A stretch of 64,000 nt of DNA from Planctomycetales bacterium (GCA_028285345.1 JANQPT010000044.1:434001-498000); one strand, 5' to 3'; positions 45,026 to 53,397 are shown, counted from the first letter of the stretch. Translations and numbers: made by a program. The notes: generated by a model from the letters alone, not told the origin.

Positions 45026-45197
45026 AACCACGGAGACACGAACAAAACTCGAAGCACGAAATTCGAAATACTAAACAATTTCAAAATACAAAATCTTAAT
45101 GATCAAAGCATTTTGGATTTTGGTCATTTGGATTTGTTTCGTATTTCGTGCTTCGGATTTTGAGTTTTATTCTCAGTGTCTCCGTGTCTCCGTGGTT
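45026..45197. repeat. imperfect inverted repeat with ACCACGGAGACACGG ends
   Basis: The left arm AACCACGGAGACACG, followed by AAACTCGAAGCACGAAAT, is mirrored at 45130-45197 by ATTTCGTGCTTCGGAT, GAGTTTTATT and CCGTGTCTCCGTGGTT. The interior is AT-rich with a further TTTTGGATTTTGG mirror. A related outer arm occurs around the RAYT gene at 54945 and 55790. The last codons of the methyltransferase gene lie inside the right arm. Confidence 0.75.
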
Positions 45198-46282
45198 CTT
45201 TTCCGTCGACGCCGATTGATGCCGCTAACGACGTGATAGTTGCCCGATTGCGCGAAGCCGACGTCGTCAAACAGCTCGCCCATCCGCTCGCGGTACCAGG
45301 CGGGATTCTTGCAGACGATCATCAGTTCGCCGCCCGGCTTGAGCAGGCGGCGTGCGGTTTGCAGGAACAATTCGGCGATGCGGTAGTTCGAAAAGTAGGG
45401 CGGGTTGCCCAGCAGCAAGTCAAAGCTCCCCTTCCCCGCACATTCGCCGTCTGCGGAATGTACTGATTGAAGGTTGGATAAACCGTTGAGTCCCCTGCCC
45501 TGCTCTGTGCATTGCACGGCGCGGGCATTGGAGTCGATGGCGGTCACCGAGACTTGCGGATTGCGCGCCGCGAGCGCCAAGCCCACTGTGCCGCTGCCGC
45601 AGCCCATGTCGATGATCTTGTCGCCGTCGCGAATCTGTGTGACCTTCAGCAGCGCCCGCGCCCCAGGATCGAGACGGCGATGGCTGAACACGCCGGGGCG
45701 GCTGACCGCTTTGATCAAATTGTCGGAATCGCGAAACGCGAACTCGCAGGTGAAGTTTTTGACCTTTTTGAGCGGACCGGATTTGCGGCCGATATACACG
45801 ACGCCTCGTTTGGCGTCGGCGATGCGGGTCACTTTGGTGAACATGGTCTGCATTTGCTCGTGCAGCCAACTGTCTTTGGGATTGTTGGTACTGACGGCCA
45901 GCCGCCCGCCGTCGACGAGCGCCTGGAAGCCGCACTGCAAATAATCGCGCGTCAATTCCGCTTCGCCGCCGGAGTGTGTCGGGAATGCCACGATATCGAC
46001 GTCATCGGCCGGAATCTCCGCCGTGCAGACGAGCGACAGGTTTGCTGGGCCGTCGCGGTGAAACTCCGCCGCTAACTGCTGCAGGTACAGATCGAGAAAA
46101 TGACAGACGACCCGTCCGTCGGGACGTGCCGCAGCCACGTTTGCGGCGAGTTGCGCCCGCCCGAGTGTCGTACAAAGTACCCGCTCGCCGGGCAAATCGG
46201 CGACCGCTTCGATTAGCAATTGCTCCTGCGGGACGGTTTGCAGGGCTTTTTCAGGTTTCGTGGACTTCTTACGGCGCGGCAT
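45173..46282 (-). CDS. class I SAM-dependent methyltransferase, RsmC/RlmG-like
   Basis: The 369-residue protein has an N-terminal degenerate Rossmann half and a C-terminal catalytic half. The latter has the SAM loop IIDMGCGSGTVGLALAARN, TAIDSNARAV and the NPPY motif (LLGNPPYFSNY) of N-methyltransferases acting on RNA bases. That two-domain order matches RsmC/RlmG, which methylate guanines of rRNA; the exact target is not determinable. The final residues RKRTTETRRH are encoded by the dispersed ACCACGGAGACAC repeat, so the original C-terminus has probably been replaced or extended by repeat insertion. Confidence 0.82.
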   Translation of the reverse strand: MPRRKKSTKPEKALQTVPQEQLLIEAVADLPGERVLCTTLGRAQLAANVAAARPDGRVVCHFLDLYLQQLAAEFHRDGPANLSLVCTAEIPADDVDIVAFPTHSGGEAELTRDYLQCGFQALVDGGRLAVSTNNPKDSWLHEQMQTMFTKVTRIADAKRGVVYIGRKSGPLKKVKNFTCEFAFRDSDNLIKAVSRPGVFSHRRLDPGARALLKVTQIRDGDKIIDMGCGSGTVGLALAARNPQVSVTAIDSNARAVQCTEQGRGLNGLSNLQSVHSADGECAGKGSFDLLLGNPPYFSNYRIAELFLQTARRLLKPGGELMIVCKNPAWYRERMGELFDDVGFAQSGNYHVVSGINRRRRKRTTETRRH

Positions 46283-46479
46283 GTGTGGGGGCGGTTTGGT
46301 TTTCGTACGGTGAGTTGGAAACGCGGACTACGCAGTTATCGCAGAACATTTCCTGAATCTGCGTTTTTGTTTCGTCGCCTGAAGCTGACAATCAAACCGG
46401 GGCGAGCTGAATGGTTGTTGAAGTTTATTGCAGCTGGCGTGAGAGTGTATCAACGGGAGATTGTATTCGCGATGGGCCA

Positions 46480-47040
46480 TCAACAGGCCCGGCGGTACAT
46501 CAGATCGGTGCGGGCGACATATTTGACTCCGGATGTGACGACGCCCCCCTCGTGAATGATTGGGTGTTGGAACAACAGCCCCATTCCGGTCTGCGGCTGG
46601 ATGGAAACTTCCGGATCGGTCAGAAACGTGGTGTGGCCCCCCTCGAATTCGTCGTTGAGGTAGACCAGAAACGTGTAATGGCTCTGCTCGTTCTCGTCGC
46701 GAACGAACGCACCGTCTGAGTGCGGCGCGAAACGCATGCCAGGCTGGTAGCGATAGCATCGAAACCGCTCGTTCGCTCCCGACAGTGACATCCCGTGGAT
46801 CTCACGCGGCGCCCGTTCCGCCGCGCGCTCCAGCAGAGTCTCCGCCAATCCCGTATCGTCAAAGATCACGCGATCATTGTTGCGCACGTCGCGGTCCACC
46901 CGTGTTCCCGCCAATGTATTGATCGTGGCCACGTCCGGTGCCAGCGATTCGATCAGGGCGATCAATTCCGCGCATTCCTCGGGCGATAGAAGATCGTGAA
47001 TCTTGATGATGTAGGGCTGGTTGGAATCGAGACCATGCAT
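46480..47040 (-). CDS. 2-oxoglutarate/Fe(II)-dependent prolyl-hydroxylase-like dioxygenase
   Basis: The 186-residue protein has a complete facial triad: His107 and Asp109 in FAPHSDGAF and His163 in HPIIHEGG. Arg177 in VKYVARTDLMY is placed to bind the 2-oxoglutarate carboxylate. The surrounding FRCYRYQPGM and YTFLVYLNDEFEGGHTTFL match the P4Hc domain. It should hydroxylate an amino acid side chain or a small molecule in the cytoplasm. Planctomycete relatives are common but uncharacterised. It diverges from the DUF4396 gene and shares strand with the methyltransferase gene downstream. Confidence 0.88.
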   Translation of the reverse strand: MHGLDSNQPYIIKIHDLLSPEECAELIALIESLAPDVATINTLAGTRVDRDVRNNDRVIFDDTGLAETLLERAAERAPREIHGMSLSGANERFRCYRYQPGMRFAPHSDGAFVRDENEQSHYTFLVYLNDEFEGGHTTFLTDPEVSIQPQTGMGLLFQHPIIHEGGVVTSGVKYVARTDLMYRRAC

Positions 47041-47184
47041 TCACAGATTCTATTTGCGGGACTTAGCCATATCAACGTCTTCGAGTCGGTAGTGACGGGT
47101 TGATGACGTTAGGCCTTGCGACTTGCGATCGGTGGAAGTGCGGAGTATCGTGCGCCGGTTATTCTTGACAGCGAGCGACCCATC

Positions 47185-47901
47185 ATGGAAACAATGCAAA
47201 TCATCGCCTGGATCTCCGTTCTCGCAGGCGGTTTGTCGTTTATCGTGATTTACGTCGACATCAACATGGGCCGCTATCAGGCGATGCCGATTATGAATCT
47301 CGTTTGGCCGATTACGGCGCTGTATCTCGGGCCGCTTGGCGTTTGGGCCTATTGGGCGATGGCGCGGGCTCCTGCCGGCGGGATGAGCGGGATGGCGGGC
47401 ATGGATATGTCGATGGAGATGGAGATGTCGCCGAGCGAAGATGCCGCTCAGCGGCCGATTACGTTTAAGGACGTCTTTATCTCCGGCACGCATTGCGGCG
47501 CGGGCTGCACGGTGGCGGACATTCTTTCGGAGACGGTGATCTTCGTCGGCGGGATCACGCTGTTCGGGGCGGCGATTTGGGCGGGGTTTGTAATCGACTA
47601 TTTCGTGGCCCTGGCCTTCGGTGTTGCCTTTCAGTACTACAACATCGTTCCGATGCGCAATCTGACGCCGGCTGAGGGGATCAAGGAGGCGTTCAAAGCG
47701 GATGTGCTGTCACTGACGGCGTTTCAGGTCGGGATGTACGCCTGGATGCTCGTCGTCTATTACGCGTCAGGCGGCACGATCGCCGCCGATAACGTGGTTT
47801 TCTGGTGGATGATGCAAATCGCGATGGGTTTGGGCCTGTTGACGAATCTGCCGGTCAATTACTGGCTGATTCGGCGGGGGATTAAGACGCCTTGCGCGTG
47901 A
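47185..47901 (+). CDS. DUF4396 multi-pass membrane protein with Met-rich loop
   Basis: ATG 47185 gives 238 residues with about six transmembrane helices. Between helices 2 and 3 a loop (about residues 66-82, GGMSGMAGMDMSMEMEM) is extremely rich in Met. Then comes GTHCGAGCTVADI with His103, Cys104 and Cys108, the recognisable DUF4396 signature; VVFWWMMQIAMGLGLLTNLP follows near the end. Met-rich loops and Cys/His pairs in membrane proteins often bind copper or silver, so a metal transport role is plausible but not shown. Alone on its strand. Confidence 0.8.
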   Translation: METMQIIAWISVLAGGLSFIVIYVDINMGRYQAMPIMNLVWPITALYLGPLGVWAYWAMARAPAGGMSGMAGMDMSMEMEMSPSEDAAQRPITFKDVFISGTHCGAGCTVADILSETVIFVGGITLFGAAIWAGFVIDYFVALAFGVAFQYYNIVPMRNLTPAEGIKEAFKADVLSLTAFQVGMYAWMLVVYYASGGTIAADNVVFWWMMQIAMGLGLLTNLPVNYWLIRRGIKTPCA

Positions 47902-48003
47902 AAACTCCTGCAGGGCCGGCTCCCGCTGGTTTGATAGTCCCCGGTGAAACGTTCTTCGCGCCAGAAAAGATCAGCGGGCTTTGCTCTTTGCTGATCGAAA
48001 CAC

Positions 48004-48573
48004 CTATTTTGACGGCGATTTCATCATGGAAGACCACTCACCGTCGGCAAAATGCAATTCTCGGGTTCTGCCTCCGAGTCTTCTCGTAAGAATTGTGGCG
48101 TGAAGTTTGTCTCGACACCACACGTCCAGATGATGAGTGGAAGTTCCCAAGATGACTTGGCTGCCATCTTCTTTCGGCTTTGCCACAAGTATTTGCCGTC
48201 CGTCCGCAGATTTAACAACCAGCCCGCCAATGATTTCGACACCATCTTCCGGGGAGATCACAGTTATCCCGGTCACTTGCTGGATGTCTTTTCGTGCGTT
48301 TGTCAAATCGGAGTGCAATTTGCGAAAGCCGCGATTCAGCTCACCAAATTGCTCAGCATGATCTGATTGAAGTTGATCGATGATTTGCTGTTGAAATTGG
48401 CTGTCGTGCAGCACGTTGTCTTGAATTTTCTTTCGGTCTTCTTCTCCGAGCTCCTGCGACCCCTTGGTGCTGAACACCATGATCGCGGCGACAACGACTG
48501 CCGATGTCACGGCGATAAAGATGTCGCGCCCAATACCCCGCTGCTGTTGTGTGGTGGACTCGTTCGAACTCAT
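48004..48573 (-). CDS. hypothetical single-pass membrane protein
   Basis: ATG 48573 with AAGGAAGTGAG upstream gives 189 residues. After a hydrophilic N-terminus a transmembrane helix lies at about residues 17-34 (DIFIAVTSAVVVAAIMVF). A helical region (50-105, coiled-coil-like, EQFGELNRGFRKLHSDLTN) and a beta-rich C-terminus (VEIIGGLVVKSADGRQILVA) follow. No family was recognised. The preceding gene on the strand starts 107 bp away at its stop, and both encode small membrane proteins. Confidence 0.6.
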   Translation of the reverse strand: MSSNESTTQQQRGIGRDIFIAVTSAVVVAAIMVFSTKGSQELGEEDRKKIQDNVLHDSQFQQQIIDQLQSDHAEQFGELNRGFRKLHSDLTNARKDIQQVTGITVISPEDGVEIIGGLVVKSADGRQILVAKPKEDGSQVILGTSTHHLDVWCRDKLHATILTRRLGGRTRELHFADGEWSSMMKSPSK

Positions 48574-48679
48574 GCTCACTTCCTTCAGTAGAGAACGTGT
48601 TTTCAATTTCACATTTCGGCATTCGCCCATCGGCGCGAAATCAATCTTCGATTCGCTTGACCGGGCCTGCCCGAACCAG

Positions 48680-49018
48680 CTACGACCTGCAGACATAATA
48701 CACCGCGACGCGATCTTGCTCATCAAAGAACACGTAAACGATCACGCCGCGCAGAAAATACGTGTAGACGACGTTGGTATTCTCCGTATCCGGCGTAAAC
48801 CCGGAGACGTGCGGCGGATCGAGCGGGTTGCCGGGTTTGGTGATGCGGTCGGGCTCGCCGAGGCGTGTTGTTACGTCTTGGATCGTCATCCCCGCGCCGA
48901 TTTGGTTATGGATGTCCAGGACCCAGAGGCGATACAAGACGAACACCCCGAATAGCGTCGCCGCCGCCAAAACGGTTGTAGCGCCGAGAAGGACGGCAAG
49001 CGTTTTTTTGCTGGGCAT
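48680..49018 (-). CDS. small membrane-anchored protein with SmpA/BamE-like repeat
   Basis: ATG 49018 gives 112 residues; an ATG or GTG five codons earlier is possible. An N-terminal transmembrane helix (TLAVLLGATTVLAAATLFGVFVLY) is followed by IGAGMTIQDVTTRLGEPDRI. That segment is the G-M-T-x-x-x-V-x-x-x-x-G-x-P pattern of SmpA/OmlA and related beta-lactamase-inhibitor-like folds. The last part VVYTYFLRGVIVYVFFDEQ fits the closing strands. No lipobox is present, so it is anchored by the helix rather than lipid. Role in envelope assembly is only suggested. Confidence 0.65.
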   Translation of the reverse strand: MPSKKTLAVLLGATTVLAAATLFGVFVLYRLWVLDIHNQIGAGMTIQDVTTRLGEPDRITKPGNPLDPPHVSGFTPDTENTNVVYTYFLRGVIVYVFFDEQDRVAVYYVCRS

Positions 49019-49149
49019 ACGAGTCCCTCGCAACTCTGGTGCAGTTTCGATTGCGGAGGTCTCCTAGTTTTCGGGACTTGGTCTCAACAAAGTTTGGTGG
49101 GGCAGTATTCCGTCTGCTGAATTTGACTGCGACCGCACATTAGCACGGC

Positions 49150-49171
49150 GGCAGGCGGGAGCCTGCCCTAC
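49150..49171 (+). repeat. REP-like hairpin with CTAC foot (GGCAGGC type)
   Basis: GGCAGGC-GGGA-GCCTGCC is a perfect 7-bp hairpin followed by CTAC. It is upstream of the phosphoribosyltransferase gene; identical hairpins occur at 50044 and 57568 and an inverted variant at 49991. Confidence 0.8.
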
Positions 49172-49326
49172 CACTAATCGTGCATTGTATTGGCCGCACG
49201 TTTGCTGGAGTATATGAGAACTTCGTCGTCGGTAATCGCGGGGGAGTTGATTGGCGAGGTGCGGGTACTCATCGCAGAAAACGGCTCGATATTAAAGCGC
49301 AATTCGGTACGAACAAGGAGCCAACA

Positions 49327-49986
49327 ATGACGCAAGACGAAATCGAGGCGGCTGCGGAAGAAACGCTTGGTATTCTGCGGGAATCGGGCGCGATCGTTGA
49401 GAACGTGCATGTCGTGCATATCTCGGGGCTGCATTTTCCGATGACGATTAACAAGGATGCGATCTTTCCGCACCTCGACCGCATCGAGCGACTGGCGCGG
49501 TTGCTGGCCAGACGGCTCGCGGATCGCTCGATCGATATTGTTTGCGGACCGGCGATGGGTGGATTGGTTGTTGGTGAGTGGTTGGCGCATGAGCTGGGTG
49601 TGATGTGTGCCTTTGCGGAGCACGATCCGAATCCGGAGCCCGGCGACATCCGCGGGCGGTTTGTGCTGCGTCGCGGTTATGACGAACTCGTGAAAGGCCG
49701 CCGCGTGCTTGTTGTGGATGACATCGTGAACACGGGGCTGTCGATTCGGCAAACGATCGATGCGGTCCGCGCTGCCGGTGGGCAGGTTGCGGCGGCGGCG
49801 GCGTTGGTCTTCGTGGGGAACTACGAGGCCGAGGCGCTTGGTGTGGATGAGTTCTTTTATCTCCTGCACTACGACGTGCCAACGGGCTGGTCGGCGGAGG
49901 AGTGTCCCTTGTGCCGGGACGGAGTTCCCGTCGACACGCGCTTTGGGCATGGCAAGGAGTTCTTGGCGGCACAGAAGCAAAAGTGA
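49327..49986 (+). CDS. pyrE: PyrE-like phosphoribosyltransferase
   Basis: AAGGAG lies six bases before the ATG; 219 residues. The PRPP-binding loop RVLVVDDIVNTGLSIRQ is a textbook type I phosphoribosyltransferase motif, with DIVCGPAMGGLVVGEWLAHE providing the pyrophosphate-binding segment. Length and order suit orotate phosphoribosyltransferase, which makes OMP in pyrimidine synthesis, but the C-terminal CPLCRDGVPVDTRFGHG with its Cys pair is unlike E. coli PyrE. The gene symbol is therefore provisional and a purine-type enzyme is possible. Flanked on both sides by REP hairpins; no other pyr genes adjacent. Confidence 0.72.
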   Translation: MTQDEIEAAAEETLGILRESGAIVENVHVVHISGLHFPMTINKDAIFPHLDRIERLARLLARRLADRSIDIVCGPAMGGLVVGEWLAHELGVMCAFAEHDPNPEPGDIRGRFVLRRGYDELVKGRRVLVVDDIVNTGLSIRQTIDAVRAAGGQVAAAAALVFVGNYEAEALGVDEFFYLLHYDVPTGWSAEECPLCRDGVPVDTRFGHGKEFLAAQKQK

Positions 49987-49990
49987 GTCC

Positions 49991-50065
49991 GTAGGGCAGG
50001 CTCCCGGCTGCCGCAAACTGTATTGGACGCCAAATATCAAGGCGGCAGGCGGGAGCCTGCCCTAC
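49991..50065. repeat. REPIN-like pair of inverted GGCAGGC hairpins
   Basis: GTAG plus hairpin (GGCAGGC-TCCC-GGCTGCC, one mismatched pair) at 49991-50012 faces GGCAGGC-GGGA-GCCTGCC plus CTAC at 50044-50065. The 75-bp unit begins 5 bp after the phosphoribosyltransferase stop codon. Confidence 0.8.
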
Positions 50066-50202
50066 TTGAACTCGAGAGTGAGGTCTGCGGCACGGTAGAT
50101 CTATTCAGTCGCGGCAAATCTGCGATGCCTGGTGGTATTGGAGGTTTCAAAAACGACTCCACCACGTTCGCGCGCGCCCTGCCCTACTGCGGACCGCTTA
50201 AG

Positions 50203-50610
50203 CTACCCACCAGGAAACAGGCCTTCATCAATCAACTCTTCCCTCAGCAAGACATAATCGGGATGGTTGATACAAAGCAAGGCGACCGTTGCACGACCAA
50301 TCGGCGTGCGACCGACCAGCAACGGGCCGTTCCACTCAAAATGGTCCGCCCAGACGTCTCGCCTGGGGTGGAACAATGGAACCATCGCTTTCGTATCAGG
50401 ATCAATGCTTGCAATGTTTGGGCCTTTGTGAGAATTGCAGCGGTAGCAGCTGAGCGCCAGATTGTCAGCCGAGGTCGGACCACGATGCTGCTGTGCAATA
50501 ATGTGATCGACATGGAACGTAAAGAATGCGTCGTGGTCCTGATGGATTCGACAGTACTCGCAACGGTTGGCTGCCCGCTCGCGAACGTGGTCACGCAGTG
50601 TGTCGTCCAT
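50203..50610 (-). CDS. HNH endonuclease
   Basis: The 135-residue protein shows a complete HNH/beta-beta-alpha-metal nuclease. Zinc-binding pairs are CEYC (Cys17, Cys20) and CYRC (Cys55, Cys58). The catalytic segment FHVDHIIAQQHRG has His36 as general base, with Asn50 in SADNLAL and a final His61 in NSHKG. Cys-pair HNH proteins of this size are standalone nucleases in defence, mobile elements or housekeeping roles. The ATG overlaps the stop of an 85-residue gene upstream by one base, so the two are made together. Confidence 0.88.
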   Translation of the reverse strand: MDDTLRDHVRERAANRCEYCRIHQDHDAFFTFHVDHIIAQQHRGPTSADNLALSCYRCNSHKGPNIASIDPDTKAMVPLFHPRRDVWADHFEWNGPLLVGRTPIGRATVALLCINHPDYVLLREELIDEGLFPGG

Positions 50611-50867
50611 CAGTTCTGAGCGCTCAAAAGCTTACGGGCCTTCGACTGCAAAACTGCAATGAAATTCCCGGCTGACACATAGGCCGCATACTCCGCCTGT
50701 TCCTCTGTCGAGAGCGTACCTGCGTTCGACCTCGAAGCCAGGCTCTCGATGCGAGCTTGCGCTTGCGGCGACGCCCTTAGCTCGGCGATTTGCTTGGCGG
50801 AGTCGGCAGTCAAGCAACGGCCGACGGGGTCGAGTAATTCGTTGAGAACGTCTGTGGATGTGCTCAT
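50610..50867 (-). CDS. small protein paired with HNH nuclease
   Basis: An 85-residue, almost entirely helical protein without cysteines, signal or membrane segment. Its end NFIAVLQSKARKLL is basic. Its stop codon overlaps the HNH gene ATG (TGATG). Small helical genes directly before short HNH nucleases are seen repeatedly in planctomycetes and cyanobacteria in my recollection, but their function is not established. Antitoxin, specificity factor or regulator of the nuclease are all possible. Confidence 0.65.
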   Translation of the reverse strand: MSTSTDVLNELLDPVGRCLTADSAKQIAELRASPQAQARIESLASRSNAGTLSTEEQAEYAAYVSAGNFIAVLQSKARKLLSAQN

Positions 50868-51158
50868 GTCAATATACTAACGCAAAGGCTCGAACTGGAC
50901 CAGAATGTTTATTGCGGATGGCTCGAACACAGATGACCGCTGGGGTTGTCTACCATCTCCGCGAAATCTGCGTTTTGAATTGTATTCCTGAAAATCGTTG
51001 GCGATTAGATGCTTCCGGCAAACAATGCGGCGCCCTCAATGTTGAATTCAATCTGCCAACGGTAACTCCGTTGGGATGGGGATTCCAATATCGACGTGGA
51101 AGGACCCGCTTTTTGTTGCGTCGCGACCCGGTCGATCATGCCGTGAGCAGGCCGCACT

Positions 51159-51605
51159 CTATTCCTTGCCTGTGTTGAGTTGCGAAATATCGACCGCCAT
51201 CTCTTGGTCACCAAACTCCATCTGGCAAAATTCCGGAATGTCGCCAACGAGATCAGGCTGATGTTGATCGAGACTTTCCCACATCAGCTTTCCATGCCCC
51301 AGCGCCCTGGCGAAGGTCGCCATTGTCATCACGAAATTCTTCGCATTTCTTCTCGCAACTTCAGGATTCTCTTTACAAAGCCAATCGTCAATTTCGTTGT
51401 CGAAGATTGGAGCGCTATCGGACCAGGGAAATGCCTCAAACAAAAATACTAAGTGCAATCCGTGGTGCGATGGCCCGAAAAGCGTCATGTTGTACCGCAA
51501 CACAGGAACGAAACAATCGAATGCCGCCACGCACTGCCGCAACGCCCACATTGGTCGATCACACGAAGTGCTTCTATCCGGCCACACTTTGGTCGCACCC
51601 CACAT
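51159..51605 (-). CDS. hypothetical protein
   Basis: A 148-residue frame with no recognised family. The first residues look unlike a normal N-terminus and the real start could be the later Met in RYNMTLFGPS. It has aromatic and acidic patches (FEAFPWSDSAPIFDNEIDDW) but no catalytic motif. Base composition is noticeably less GC-rich than neighbouring housekeeping genes. Together with the next gene it forms a small accessory-looking pocket between the HNH module and hisD. It could be a non-expressed frame. Confidence 0.4.
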   Translation of the reverse strand: MWGATKVWPDRSTSCDRPMWALRQCVAAFDCFVPVLRYNMTLFGPSHHGLHLVFLFEAFPWSDSAPIFDNEIDDWLCKENPEVARRNAKNFVMTMATFARALGHGKLMWESLDQHQPDLVGDIPEFCQMEFGDQEMAVDISQLNTGKE

Positions 51606-51668
51606 CCACCAATCAATATCTTCAGTGACTAGCCCTCGCCCCTGATCATCCTCAGCTTTGCGCTGGCC

Positions 51669-52019
51669 TTATTGGAGACATTCGTCAATGAACAGCGACC
51701 TATCTCGAAGCCAATCGAAGCACTTTGAATCGCTTTTCAATATCGTGTATCTATCAGAGCCGGGATGAGACGCCTCTCCTGCTAGCAGTCGGCCCTTTGA
51801 TATTTGTGGGATCGGTCCAGGACCGACTTGTCCAAGTTGCATGCTAACGGGCTGAATACCTGTCACACCGCGAACCGCACAATTGATCGAACGCGGTCTT
51901 AACAAATTCTCATGCAGGTGATCCATTAGCATCACCGCCGCGTCATATCCATCCCGCAGTTCAGTGACAGTAAATGAAACCAAGAATACATTACTCTTTG
52001 CCGGCATCGATTTACTCAC
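51669..52019 (-). CDS. hypothetical protein overlapping the hisD stop
   Basis: A 116-residue frame beginning at a GTG that overlaps the end of hisD (an ATG four codons on is an alternative), so it would be coupled to hisD translation. No recognised domain; residues FLVSFTVTELRDGYDAAVML suggest a beta-alpha unit. The rest is unremarkable. No transmembrane or signal segment is visible. Support comes from frame length and position only. Confidence 0.4.
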   Translation of the reverse strand: MSKSMPAKSNVFLVSFTVTELRDGYDAAVMLMDHLHENLLRPRSINCAVRGVTGIQPVSMQLGQVGPGPIPQISKGRLLAGEASHPGSDRYTILKSDSKCFDWLRDRSLFIDECLQ

Positions 52020-53397
52020 ATCTTACCCGCACCGAAACACTCGCCCCGTGCGCCGTCAGGCCCTCCTTGTCTGCCATCAAACAAATATCCCCTGCGTCCC
52101 CCCGCAGGCCTGCTTCATTGTAGCTGATGATTGACGAGCGCTTCAGAAAGTCATTCGCACACAATCCGTTGGCGAAACGGGCGGTGCCGCCGGTGGGGAG
52201 GACGTGGGACGGGCCCGCTACGTAATCGCCGGCCGCGACCGGGGTGTAGTGTCCGACAAAAATTGCGCCGGCGTTTTGTAGGTTGCCCAAGAGTTGCTCC
52301 GCGTTGGCCGTTGAGACGTGCAGGTGCTCCGGGGCGAGCAGATCCGACAGACGGCATGCTTCGTCTGCGTCGCGGGCCAGGATCAGCGCGCCGTATTCTT
52401 CCAGGCTCGTCCTCGCTAAATCGCCCCGCTGTAGTTGCGATAATTGTTTGACCAATTCCGCATGTACGGCGTCGATGAGCGGCGGGTGCCAGGTGATTAA
52501 GACCCCGCTGCCGGGACTGTGCTCCGCTTGTGAGATCAAGTCGCTCGCCGCGAAATCGGGCCTTGCGGTTTCGTCGGCGATCAAGACGACTTCGCTGGGA
52601 CCGGCGATGCTGTCGATGTCGACGTCGCCGAAGACGTGTTGTTTGGCGAGCGCCACGAAGAGATTTCCCGGCCCGACAATCTTGTCGACCTGCGCGATCC
52701 CTTCGACGCCGTACGCCAGCGCCGCGACTGCCTGCGCGCCGCCGACGCGAAAGACTTCGCTGATTCCCAACTCCCGGCAGGCGGCCAGCAGGTCGGTGTT
52801 GTAGCCGCCGAAATCGGTCGGTGGCACGACGGCGGCGATTTCCTGCACGCCTGTCGCCTGTGCGGGGACGGCGGTCATCAACAGCGTCGAGGGATAGGCC
52901 GCCGCTCCGCCGGGAATGCAGACCCCCACCCTTCGCAGCGGCAGATAACGCTGCTTGAGCATCACGCGGCTTTCGCCGTTGACGCGCTCGACCGTGACGT
53001 CTTCATTGAGAATCGCCCGTTGGAATTCCAGAACGTTGTCCCGAATGCGGCGGATTGTCGCCAAGTAGTCGGCGTCAGCGGCCGCGTGTGCCGCGGCGAG
53101 TTCGTCTGCACTGACCCGCATTGAAGCGGCGTCTAATTCCTTGTGGTCGAGCTTGGCTGTGTATTCGAGGACCGCTGCTAAACCGCGCCGGCGGACATCG
53201 CCGCAGATCTTTTCAACCACTTCCTGCGGGGTGAGCGGCGCGCCGAATAATTCAATCGTTCGCTGCCGGCCTGCTGCGGAGACGATATCCCCCTGCGGAC
53301 TCAACTTGCGCCGCAACTCCGCCAGCGCCGCGATAGGGTCTTCGCTGTGACAATCGATTGTTTGGATATTCAGCGGCACAGGGTCGGTTTCAGACAT
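52012..53397 (-). CDS. hisD: histidinol dehydrogenase
   Basis: From ATG 53397 the product has 461 residues, close to the usual 430-440 plus a short N-terminal extension. Landmarks are VGVCIPGGAAAYPSTLLMT, the IVGPGN segment, IDSIAGPSEVVLIAD, QAEHSPGSG with the zinc-binding Gln-x-x-His, and late EHLHV and GPSHVLPTGGTARF with catalytic His residues. The enzyme performs the last two oxidations of histidine synthesis using NAD and zinc. No other his genes are adjacent, showing a dispersed pathway. A hypothetical gene overlaps its 3' end. Confidence 0.95.
   Translation of the reverse strand: MSETDPVPLNIQTIDCHSEDPIAALAELRRKLSPQGDIVSAAGRQRTIELFGAPLTPQEVVEKICGDVRRRGLAAVLEYTAKLDHKELDAASMRVSADELAAAHAAADADYLATIRRIRDNVLEFQRAILNEDVTVERVNGESRVMLKQRYLPLRRVGVCIPGGAAAYPSTLLMTAVPAQATGVQEIAAVVPPTDFGGYNTDLLAACRELGISEVFRVGGAQAVAALAYGVEGIAQVDKIVGPGNLFVALAKQHVFGDVDIDSIAGPSEVVLIADETARPDFAASDLISQAEHSPGSGVLITWHPPLIDAVHAELVKQLSQLQRGDLARTSLEEYGALILARDADEACRLSDLLAPEHLHVSTANAEQLLGNLQNAGAIFVGHYTPVAAGDYVAGPSHVLPTGGTARFANGLCANDFLKRSSIISYNEAGLRGDAGDICLMADKEGLTAHGASVSVRVRCE

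Noticed and set aside
45026-45197. CRISPR array
   Set aside because: Repeats are inverted and imperfect, not direct with regular unique spacers.
47969-47996. Terminator hairpin GATCAGC/GCTGATC between convergent genes
   Set aside because: Only a 7-bp stem with a long loop and no convincing T tract.
49174-50040. Long open frame antisense to the phosphoribosyltransferase gene
   Set aside because: Arg/Pro-rich shadow translation with no domain; the opposite strand carries an intact PRPP motif and a good ribosome-binding site.
50868-51158. Possible gene in the gap between the 85-residue protein and the hypothetical gene
   Set aside because: Short frames only; part of the gap is a CGAAATCTGCG repeat piece seen also near 46330 and 60430.
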